A program made the position numbers and the translations under genes. 64,000 nucleotides of DNA from Candidatus Polarisedimenticolia bacterium (GTDB lineage Bacteria; Acidobacteriota; Polarisedimenticolia; Gp22-AA2): contig DASYUH010000109.1 of the NCBI GenBank assembly GCA_036001465.1, positions 41,262 to 105,261 of the forward strand, read 5' to 3'. The first letter of the stretch is position 1. Each line of letters opens with the position of its first letter. The notes under the pieces are model-generated. The model ran no database searches. It was not told where the DNA came from and saw only the letters and a program-made list of their open reading frames with translations. This document shows positions 8,634 through 15,340 of the stretch, piece by piece.

Positions 8634-10160
8634 TCAGCAGGCCGCCTGGCCGCGCGCCGATCCGCCGGCCGGCGAGCGCAGGGCCTCGCGCGCCACCTCG
8701 CGGTCGTCGAACGGGATGGTCCGGTCGCCCAGGATCTGGTACGTCTCGTGCCCCTTGCCGGCGACCACGACGCAGTCCCCCTCCCCGGCGAGCGACAGGG
8801 CGCGGCGGATCGCCTCCTTGCGATCCGGGATCACCAGGCAGCGCTCCTGGCCGGCCGCGTCCCCGCCGAGCGCCCGCCGCACGCCCGGCAGGATGTCCTG
8901 GATGATCGCCATCGGGTCCTCGCTCCGCGGGTTGTCGGAGGTGACCACCACGACGTCGCTTCCGGCCGCCGCGGCGAACCCCATCAGCGGGCGCTTGCCC
9001 CGATCGCGGTCGCCCCCGCAGCCGAACACGGCGATCACCCGCCGGGGGCGCAGGTCGCGCACCGCCAGGAGGAGAGTGCGCAGGGCGTCGTCGGTGTGGG
9101 CGTAGTCCACCAGCACGGTGAACCGCTGCCCCTCGTCGACGCGCTCGAAACGGCCCGGCACGCCGCGCACGGACAGGAGGCCCTGCTCGACCGCCTCGGG
9201 CGGCACGTCCAGGGCCAGGGCGGTCGCGGCCGCCGCCGCCAGGTTGAAGGCGTTCGGCCGGCCGAGAAGCGGCGCGTGCACGCGGAGCCGTCCCGGGCCG
9301 GGGAGGCCCGGCGCGACGGCCAGGGCGATCTCGGTGCCGGAAGCGGAGGCGCGGATCTCCTCGAGGCGCACGTCCGCCCCCTCGCGCTGTCCAAACGTGA
9401 GCACGCGACCCCGCGTGAGCCCGCGGAGGCGCCCGGCGTGAGGGTCGTCGGCGTTGAGGATCGCGACCGCCTTGGGGTCGAGCCCGCGGAACAGGGCCGC
9501 CTTGGCCTCGAAGTACCGCTCCATCGTGCCGTGAAAGTCGAGATGGTCCTGCGTCAGGTTGGTGAACACCGCGGCGGCGAAGCGGAGGCCGGCGACACGG
9601 TCGAGGACCAGCGAGTGGGACGACACCTCCATGGCGCAGGAGCGCGCCCCGGCGGTGGCGTAGCGGTCGAGGAGCCGATAGAGGTCGAGGGACTCGGGGG
9701 TCGTGCGCCCCGCCTTCGTCTCGTCGCGGTTGTAGCGGTACAGGACCGTGCCCAGGATGCACGGCTTCAGCCCGGCTTCGGCGAGGATCGACTCGAGCAG
9801 GAACGAGACCGTCGTCTTCCCGTTGGTGCCCGTGACGCCCACCAGGGTCATCTGCTCGTCGGGGCGGCCGTAGTAGTTGCGCGCCATGAGCGCCAGGCCA
9901 CGGCGCTCGTTGTCCACCTGCACCCAGGCCACCTCGCCCGTGGGACGGCCGGGCTCGCGGTGCGACAGGACGGCCACGGCCCCCTTCTCCATCGCGGAGT
10001 CGACGAACTCGTTGCCGTCGCTCTTCTGGCCGCGCAGGGCGGCGAACAGGTATCCCGGCTCCACCGACCGCGAGTCGTACGCGAGGCCCCGGATCGGGGT
10101 GGACGGGCTGCCGGCCAGCTTCGCGTCCGCCAGGCCTTCGAGTAGCTGCCAGAGCTGCAC
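8634..10160 (-). CDS. murE: UDP-MurNAc-L-Ala-D-Glu ligase MurE, meso-diaminopimelate type
   Basis: MurE adds the third stem residue. The P-loop is GTNGKTT (111-117). The motif DNPR at 409-412 is the meso-diaminopimelate selectivity motif, so the stem peptide probably carries DAP rather than lysine. I place the start at GTG 10160, preceded by GAGGAGG about eleven bases upstream; this gives 508 residues, the normal length. The frame stays open far upstream inside ftsI, but that part reads as shifted ftsI sequence. ftsI ends 26 bases upstream and murF begins 13 bases downstream. No ATG exists near the expected N-terminus, which supports the GTG. Confidence 0.94.
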   Translation of the reverse strand: MQLWQLLEGLADAKLAGSPSTPIRGLAYDSRSVEPGYLFAALRGQKSDGNEFVDSAMEKGAVAVLSHREPGRPTGEVAWVQVDNERRGLALMARNYYGRPDEQMTLVGVTGTNGKTTVSFLLESILAEAGLKPCILGTVLYRYNRDETKAGRTTPESLDLYRLLDRYATAGARSCAMEVSSHSLVLDRVAGLRFAAAVFTNLTQDHLDFHGTMERYFEAKAALFRGLDPKAVAILNADDPHAGRLRGLTRGRVLTFGQREGADVRLEEIRASASGTEIALAVAPGLPGPGRLRVHAPLLGRPNAFNLAAAAATALALDVPPEAVEQGLLSVRGVPGRFERVDEGQRFTVLVDYAHTDDALRTLLLAVRDLRPRRVIAVFGCGGDRDRGKRPLMGFAAAAGSDVVVVTSDNPRSEDPMAIIQDILPGVRRALGGDAAGQERCLVIPDRKEAIRRALSLAGEGDCVVVAGKGHETYQILGDRTIPFDDREVAREALRSPAGGSARGQAAC

Positions 10161-10186
10161 CTGGGTCCCTGCCTCCTCGGATCGAT

Positions 10187-12463
10187 CTAGTAGGTCACCG
10201 CGCACGGGGTCGCGGGCGTGACCTGCGTTCCCGGCTCGGGGTCCTGCCGGACGACGCTCGGGCCGTTCCGGTCGTGGAGGCACGAGAGGCCGGCGGCCGC
10301 CAGGGCCTCGGTGGCCTGGCGCAGGCTGAGCCCGACGATGTCGGGCATCGCCGTGGCCGTCCGGGCCGGCAGCGTCCGCAACGTCACGGGGAGCAGTCCT
10401 TCGAGCGAGGCGCGCACCGCGCCGCCGGTCCGCCGGAGGGCCGGAACGGCGCCGGCGGCCACCGCGTCCCGACGCGCCCGGCTCACTCCGTCCCGCGAAC
10501 GCGCGCGGTCCGGCCGGTCGCGGTCCTGCAGGTCGCCGTCGTCGGGCGCGGCCGAAGCCAGAAGCGATCGATCGAAGACCAGGGGCTCCTCGTGATCGGG
10601 CGGCACCTTGAGGTACATGAGCGTCGAGGAGGCGATGCGCGAGAAGACGGGGGCGGCCACGTCCCCGCCGTGGAACTTCGCGCCCTTCGGCTCGTCCACC
10701 ATGACCACGATCGCCAGGGCCGGCGTGCCGGCCGGCACGAACCCGGCGAACCACGAGACGTACTTGCCGCGAGCGTAGCGGCCGCTCGAGTCGATCTTCT
10801 GCGCCGTGCCGGTCTTGCCGGAGACGCTGTAGCCGGAGACCGACGCCGCCTTGCCCGTCCCGTCGGTCGTCACCATCTGAAGGATCGAGCGCAGCGTGCG
10901 GGCGGTGCGTGCCTCGATCACGCGGCGCTCGTCGGGGACGGCGGGGGCGCCCGGGGCGGGGACCGCAACCGGGAGGCCGGCATCGCCCGCGGAGGCCTGC
11001 GAGGGGAACACGCCCCCGGGGAGCCCGGCGCGACCGTTCGGGGCCGGGATGAGCGCCTGCACGATGTGCGGCCGCTTCCAGACGCCGTCGTTGGCGATGG
11101 CTCCCATCATCGCCGCGAGCTGGAGCGTGGTCACGCCGATCTCCTGGCCCATGGCGAGGGACGCCTGCGACAGCCCGGACCAGGCGGACACGTCGCGCAG
11201 GATCCCGGGGCTCTCGCCCGGCAGGTCGACGCCGGTCTTGCGGCCGAAACCGAAGTCCCGGATGTAACCGATGAACTCGTCGGCCTTGAGACGCTGGGCC
11301 ACCTTGATGGCCCCGACGTTGCTGGACTTGGCCAGCACTTCGGAGAACGTCAGGTTGCCGTAGGGCAGGCGGTCCTCCTTGAACCGGTGCTTCGCCACCA
11401 CGATCGATCCGTTCTCGCACCAGATCACCTCCTTCGGGTGTACGCGCCCGGTGTCGAGGGCCGCGGCGGCGGTGACCACCTTGAAGGTGGAGCCCGGCTC
11501 GTAGTAGTCGGTCGTGGCGCGATTGCGCCGCGCGGTGTCGCGCGCCTCCGAGTAAGCGTTCGGGTCGAAGACCGGCCGGCTGGCCAGGGCGAGGACCTCG
11601 CCCGTCCGAGGCCGCAGCACCACGACGGTGGCCCCCTCGGCCCGGGTCTCCCGCATCGACTCGTCGAGCGCCCGCTCGACGTCGTATTGAATGACCTCGT
11701 CCACGGTGAGGCGCAGCCCGAACCCGGGCGCCGGCTCCTTCTTCTCGCGGTCGAGGACGCGCCCGCCGCGGCCGTCGCGCAGGGCGACCATCTGGCCCGG
11801 CGTGCCGCGGATGGCGCCGTCGTACATGAACTCGAGCCCGTCCAGCCCCTGGTTGTCCAGGCCGCAGGCGCCCACGACGTGCGCGGCCAGGGCGCGCTTC
11901 GGGTAATAGCGCCGGCTCTCGCGCACGAACCCGACGCCGGCGATCTTCAGGGCCTCGATCCGCCGGCGCAGATCCGGCGTGATCTTTCTCTTGACCCAGA
12001 CGAAGTGGCGGTCGCTCGCGAGGCGCTCGCGCAGATCGGACGCCGGCAGGCCGACGACCGGGGCGAGGCGGCGGGCCGCCGCGGCCGGGTCGTCCACGGC
12101 CCCCGGCTCGGCGAACGCCGAGTCGACGTCCACGCTCACAGCCAGCTCCTTGCCGTTCCGGTCCAGGATCGGGCCGCGCAGCGGATCGAGGGTGATGGTC
12201 CGCTCCTGCTGCGAGCGGGCCTGGTCCAGGAGCTCGGGGGCGCGAATCACCTGAAGATGGGCGCAGCGCCCGAAGATCCCGAGCAGGCCGGCGGCCACGC
12301 CGACCACCAGCAGGATCAGCCGGGCCCGCTGGCCCCGCGGGGCGCGCTCGTCGCGCGGCGCGCGCGCCTGCCCGCCCGCGAAGGAGCGCGGGCGCCCCGC
12401 CCTGGTGCGTCCCCGCGATCGTCGCCAGCCGCCGTCGATGATTCCGGCAAGTCCTCGCCTCAT
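10187..12463 (-). CDS. ftsI: Septal class B penicillin-binding protein (FtsI/PBP2B type) with a C-terminal PASTA domain
   Basis: This is the transpeptidase that crosslinks septal peptidoglycan with FtsW. The 758-residue protein has a basic cytoplasmic tail, one membrane anchor near residues 46-66, a dimerisation domain, and the penicillin-binding domain with the active-site STFK (Ser325, Lys328), an SSN motif and KTGT (550-553). The last 55 residues (from about MPDIVGLSLRQA) form one PASTA repeat, a peptidoglycan-binding module more often seen in SpoVD/PBP2x-type enzymes. A low-complexity Asp/Arg linker (PDDGDLQDRDRP) precedes it. The ATG at 12463 follows a G-rich run 22 bases after ftsL; upstream in-frame codons overlap ftsL and were not used. 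Confidence 0.93.
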   Translation of the reverse strand: MRRGLAGIIDGGWRRSRGRTRAGRPRSFAGGQARAPRDERAPRGQRARLILLVVGVAAGLLGIFGRCAHLQVIRAPELLDQARSQQERTITLDPLRGPILDRNGKELAVSVDVDSAFAEPGAVDDPAAAARRLAPVVGLPASDLRERLASDRHFVWVKRKITPDLRRRIEALKIAGVGFVRESRRYYPKRALAAHVVGACGLDNQGLDGLEFMYDGAIRGTPGQMVALRDGRGGRVLDREKKEPAPGFGLRLTVDEVIQYDVERALDESMRETRAEGATVVVLRPRTGEVLALASRPVFDPNAYSEARDTARRNRATTDYYEPGSTFKVVTAAAALDTGRVHPKEVIWCENGSIVVAKHRFKEDRLPYGNLTFSEVLAKSSNVGAIKVAQRLKADEFIGYIRDFGFGRKTGVDLPGESPGILRDVSAWSGLSQASLAMGQEIGVTTLQLAAMMGAIANDGVWKRPHIVQALIPAPNGRAGLPGGVFPSQASAGDAGLPVAVPAPGAPAVPDERRVIEARTARTLRSILQMVTTDGTGKAASVSGYSVSGKTGTAQKIDSSGRYARGKYVSWFAGFVPAGTPALAIVVMVDEPKGAKFHGGDVAAPVFSRIASSTLMYLKVPPDHEEPLVFDRSLLASAAPDDGDLQDRDRPDRARSRDGVSRARRDAVAAGAVPALRRTGGAVRASLEGLLPVTLRTLPARTATAMPDIVGLSLRQATEALAAAGLSCLHDRNGPSVVRQDPEPGTQVTPATPCAVTY

Positions 12464-12485
12464 CGTCGTCCCCCCGCCGCCCCCC

Positions 12486-13013
12486 TCAGGGCGCATTCGT
12501 CCTGTCCGGCCGTGCCTTCCTGACCGTCCCCACCGCTGGAATGATTCCCAGGCCCGCTTCAAGGACGCCGGTCCCGTCCCCGGCCCCGCCGTCCGCGGGG
12601 GCCGCGCCGGCGCCGCCCCGGCTCCCGCCGCGCGGGGACCCGGCCCGGGCCTGCACCTGGTTGATGCGGCCGTCGATCACCGACACCCTGCGCACGTCGG
12701 TCGGCGACGGATCGACGAGGCCGAGCTCCTTGCGCGCCATGCGCTCGATGCGGTCCGGCGACATGAGAAAGGAGCGCTCGACCGCGAGGTGCTTGTTCTG
12801 CTCCTGCAGCTCCTGGCGCTCCTTCTTGAGCGCCTCGACCTGGTAGGAGATCCGGAGGAAGTCGACGCGCTGCCAGACGTACGCCAGGAGCGGCACGAGG
12901 ATCGCGGCGCCGTAGACGAGGAGACGGCGCAGCTCGCGGGCGCGGGCGCGGTCCTTCTCCTTGACCATGCGCGCGTTGATCAGGAGGCGCGGGGCCTCGG
13001 CGCGATGGCTCAT
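12486..13013 (-). CDS. ftsL: Cell division protein FtsL
   Basis: FtsL is a small bitopic divisome protein that activates FtsWI together with FtsB and FtsQ. With the ATG at 13013 (overlapping the rsmH stop as ATGA) it has 175 residues: a basic cytoplasmic tail, one membrane segment (31-50), and a periplasmic helix with heptad-like spacing (YQVEALKKERQELQEQNKHL, 58-77) ending in RMARKELGLVDPSP. This is the FtsL/DivIC layout. About 70 C-terminal residues rich in Gly, Ala and Arg extend beyond the usual family length of 100-120 and look disordered. FtsL diverges fast, so position in the cluster is a large part of the evidence. Confidence 0.85.
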   Translation of the reverse strand: MSHRAEAPRLLINARMVKEKDRARARELRRLLVYGAAILVPLLAYVWQRVDFLRISYQVEALKKERQELQEQNKHLAVERSFLMSPDRIERMARKELGLVDPSPTDVRRVSVIDGRINQVQARAGSPRGGSRGGAGAAPADGGAGDGTGVLEAGLGIIPAVGTVRKARPDRTNAP

Positions 13014-13957
13014 GCGGCCGGCTCCAGCCGTTCGAAGGCGCGCAGCCGCGCGCTGCGGCTGCGCGGGTTGTCCTCGATCTCGGCGGTCGCCGGGCGCACC
13101 GCCCTCGGTGTCACGGGCTTCAGGATTCCCGGGCGGCCGCAGGCGCACACCGGAAGATCGCGCGGGCAGAGGCAGCGACGGGTCAGGCCGCGCAGCGAGC
13201 CCTTGACGATCCGGTCCTCGAGGGAATGGAACGCGATGACGACGATCCGGCCGCCCGGAAGGAGCCGTCGGGCGGCGTCCTCGAGCAGGCGGTCGAGCCC
13301 GTCCAGCTCGGCGTTCACGGCGATCCGCAGCGCCTGGAAGGCGCGGGTCGCCGGGTGGATCCGCCCGCCGCGGCGCGCCGGGATCGCGTCCGACACGATG
13401 TCCGCGAGCGCCCGCGTGGTTGTGATCGGGGCGCGGGCCCGGGCGCGCGCGATGGCCCGCGCGATCCGCCGCGCCTGCGGCTCCTCACCGAACGTCTCGA
13501 GAATCGAGGCGAGCCGATCCGCAGGAGCGGAGTTTACCAGGTCGGCCGCCGTGGCCGGCTGCGTCCGATCCATCCTCATATCGAGGGGCCCGTCCTCGCG
13601 GAACGAGAAGCCGCGCTCCGGATCGTCGAGCTGCAGGGACGAGACGCCGAGGTCGAGGAGGATCCCGGACACGGCATCGAGGCCGAGCTCGTCCAGAAGG
13701 GCGGGCAGCCGCCGATAGTCGGCGTGCCGGAGAAGGACGCGCTCGCCGCACGGCGCCAGCCTCTTCGAGGTGGCCGCGAGGGCGTCCGGGTCGCGGTCGC
13801 AGCCGAGAAGGCGCCCGTCAGGCGCCGTGGCCCGCAGAATGGCCTCGGCATGGCCGCCGGCCCCGACCGTGCCGTCCACCCAGAAGCCGCCCGGCCGGCA
13901 GCGCAAAGCCTCCAGCGTCTCCCTGAGGAGGACCGGCCGGTGCGTCGTGCCGTCCAT
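13010..13957 (-). CDS. rsmH: 16S rRNA (cytosine-1402-N4)-methyltransferase RsmH
   Basis: RsmH (MraW) methylates N4 of C1402 in 16S rRNA with S-adenosylmethionine. The 315-residue protein has the SAM-binding motif VDGTVGAGGHAEAI (27-40), the LLDLGVSS segment, and FHSLEDRIVK in the second half, all diagnostic. It occupies its usual place between mraZ and ftsL, with a 24-base gap after mraZ and a four-base overlap with ftsL. Nothing is unusual in length or motifs. Confidence 0.97.
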   Translation of the reverse strand: MDGTTHRPVLLRETLEALRCRPGGFWVDGTVGAGGHAEAILRATAPDGRLLGCDRDPDALAATSKRLAPCGERVLLRHADYRRLPALLDELGLDAVSGILLDLGVSSLQLDDPERGFSFREDGPLDMRMDRTQPATAADLVNSAPADRLASILETFGEEPQARRIARAIARARARAPITTTRALADIVSDAIPARRGGRIHPATRAFQALRIAVNAELDGLDRLLEDAARRLLPGGRIVVIAFHSLEDRIVKGSLRGLTRRCLCPRDLPVCACGRPGILKPVTPRAVRPATAEIEDNPRSRSARLRAFERLEPAA

Positions 13958-13981
13958 GTCGTTCCGCGTTGCACGCTCTCC

Positions 13982-14422
13982 TCAAAGGCCGAGGGAGGAA
14001 AGGGCTTTGTAGTCCTCGTCGGTCAGGGGCCCCGCGTCGAGCTTCGCCTGGAATTTCTCGCGGTTCCAGATGTCCAGGTAGGACAGGTTGCCCAGAACGG
14101 CGACCTCGCCGTCGATGCCGCTCTTCTGGCGCAGGAGCGGATGGATCAGGATGCGCCCCTGGTCGTCCATGGCGGCCGATTGCCCGTAGTAGTTCACGAA
14201 GTCCCGGAAACGGGCCACCGGCGGGCTCATGGACGAGTGGGCGGCGATCTTCTTTTCGATCTCCAGCCAGACCGGCATCGGGTAGACCCGCACGAAATGG
14301 CCGGTGAGGGAGGTCACGAAACACTCGCGGCCGTAGGTCTCTTCGAGATGTTTTCGGAAGAGGCTGGGGATCTTGAGGCGCCCCTTGTCGTCCAACTTCG
14401 CCGGGGTGTTTCCCCTCAGCAT
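13982..14422 (-). CDS. mraZ: Transcriptional regulator MraZ
   Basis: MraZ is a DNA-binding protein with two SpoVT/AbrB-type beta domains that in E. coli represses its own dcw promoter. The 146-residue product shows both repeats: DDKGRLKIP (11-19) and DDQGRILIHP (87-96), each with the family DxxGR core. It is the first gene of the dcw operon. Upstream, three boxes spaced exactly ten bases apart lie downstream of a strong promoter (separate entries), so negative autoregulation of the cluster is likely here. GAGG lies eight bases before the ATG at 14422. Confidence 0.96.
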   Translation of the reverse strand: MLRGNTPAKLDDKGRLKIPSLFRKHLEETYGRECFVTSLTGHFVRVYPMPVWLEIEKKIAAHSSMSPPVARFRDFVNYYGQSAAMDDQGRILIHPLLRQKSGIDGEVAVLGNLSYLDIWNREKFQAKLDAGPLTDEDYKALSSLGL

Positions 14423-14529
14423 CCGATCCTCGTCGGTGGTTCCGGCCGTGCTGCACCGGCGGGGGAATACGCTGACTCAGCCCCCCCTGAGCTGTCTGCA
14501 CCGGTCAATTTTTTTCTAGGGTCAAATGG

Positions 14530-14553
14530 CCACTTTAGACCACTTCACTCCAC
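14530..14553 (-). promoter_or_regulatory. Predicted MraZ operator: three GTGG boxes at 10-base spacing
   Basis: Read on the minus strand, GTGG occurs at 14553-14550, 14543-14540 and 14533-14530, an exact ten-base period (GTGGN separated by five bases, three times). E. coli MraZ binds three TGGGN boxes separated by five bases, and other MraZ proteins bind similar GTGG-type repeats, so the architecture matches. The boxes start about where transcription from the promoter at 14560-14588 would begin, which suits repression by blocking RNA polymerase. Confidence 0.75.
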
Positions 14554-14559
14554 CGCGCG

Positions 14560-14588
14560 AATATAGAGAGTCGCCCCATTGTTGTCAA
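14560..14588 (-). promoter_or_regulatory. Sigma70-type promoter of the dcw operon
   Basis: On the minus strand a perfect -35 hexamer TTGACA (14588-14583) is followed after 17 bases by TATATT (14565-14560). The expected start of transcription is near 14553, giving a leader of about 130 bases before mraZ. This is the best consensus promoter seen in the window, and the surrounding 14500-14700 stretch is AT-rich compared with the flanking genes. No other gene lies in 14423-14735. Confidence 0.75.
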
Positions 14589-14697
14589 GCACAAACTTAA
14601 ACACCTCCAAGCAGATAGCTGACGTTTCGATCTGTGGACCCAGACAGCTCAATATGTATGAACGCGTTTCATTATAGACACTAGATAGTGTGGAAAA

Positions 14698-14729
14698 TTG
14701 CGAAACCAGGAATCGACCTGTGATAGCAT
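14698..14729 (+). promoter_or_regulatory. Promoter of the outer-membrane barrel gene, probably leaderless
   Basis: TTGCGA (14698-14703) is followed by TGATAG (14721-14726) after 17 bases; alternatively TAGCAT (14724-14729) with the upstream TG forms an extended -10. Either way transcription would begin within a few bases of the ATG at 14736, so the transcript would have almost no leader and no room for a Shine-Dalgarno sequence. Confidence 0.45.
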
Positions 14730-14735
14730 CCGGCC

Positions 14736-15290
14736 ATGAAGCAGGCTGCGGCCGTCGCGCCGTTCGTCATCCTGCTTGCGACATGTTCAATTCCCGGGAC
14801 CGTCCTGGCGGCAAGCCAGCCCGGCGATTTCTCGTTCTTCGCGGGGATCGGCGAGTCCGGCACCAAGAGCGACAACTCGTACCGAGCCGACCAGACGCTC
14901 AGTTTCGCCCTGCAGTACCAGAAGAGCGGCTACGCCGCCTATCGCGCCGCGACCGGGTTCTTCGCGCTGAGCGGGCGGGAGACCATCAGCCCCAGCATCG
15001 GCACCCGCGACGCCAGCGCCTTCTTTCTCACGGGGGACGTCCTTTTCACGCCCCGTTTCCGCATGGTGAACCCCTACGTGGCCGGAGGGGTCGGCTTCTA
15101 CGACGTCCGCCTGACCGATGACCGGGACACCCACAACGGCGTCGAAATCGGGATCAACTGGGGAATCGGGCTGAACGTCGAGCTCCTGAGGTGGTTCGCC
15201 ATACACGGCGAGCTCGCCTACCACTACATGACCGGGGACCTCTCGAACCCGGTGCAGCTGATCACCGTGGGCGGCCGCTTCGACTTCTAG
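14736..15290 (+). CDS. Outer-membrane beta-barrel protein of unknown function
   Basis: The 184-residue product has a signal peptide (hydrophobic residues 6-24, cleavage after VLA near residue 25). The mature part alternates polar and hydrophobic residues in stretches ending in aromatic residues and finishes with GGRFDF, a C-terminal Phe typical of barrels inserted by BamA. The segment NPYVAGGVGFYDV resembles the YxxxGxG pattern of small OmpA/OmpW-like eight-stranded barrels. No ligand or partner can be inferred. It stands alone between the dcw promoter region and the subtilase, and its probable promoter implies a leaderless transcript. Confidence 0.7.
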   Translation: MKQAAAVAPFVILLATCSIPGTVLAASQPGDFSFFAGIGESGTKSDNSYRADQTLSFALQYQKSGYAAYRAATGFFALSGRETISPSIGTRDASAFFLTGDVLFTPRFRMVNPYVAGGVGFYDVRLTDDRDTHNGVEIGINWGIGLNVELLRWFAIHGELAYHYMTGDLSNPVQLITVGGRFDF

Positions 15291-15302
15291 ACACTCCTGT
15301 CG

Positions 15303-15331
15303 TTGCCCGGGCCCGGATCCCACCGTACACT
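15303..15331 (+). promoter_or_regulatory. Promoter of the subtilase gene, probably leaderless
   Basis: TTGCCC (15303-15308) and TACACT (15326-15331) are separated by 17 bases. The expected start lies two to four bases before the ATG at 15341, and no Shine-Dalgarno-like sequence is present between them. Confidence 0.5.
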
Positions 15332-15340
15332 TAGCGCCGC

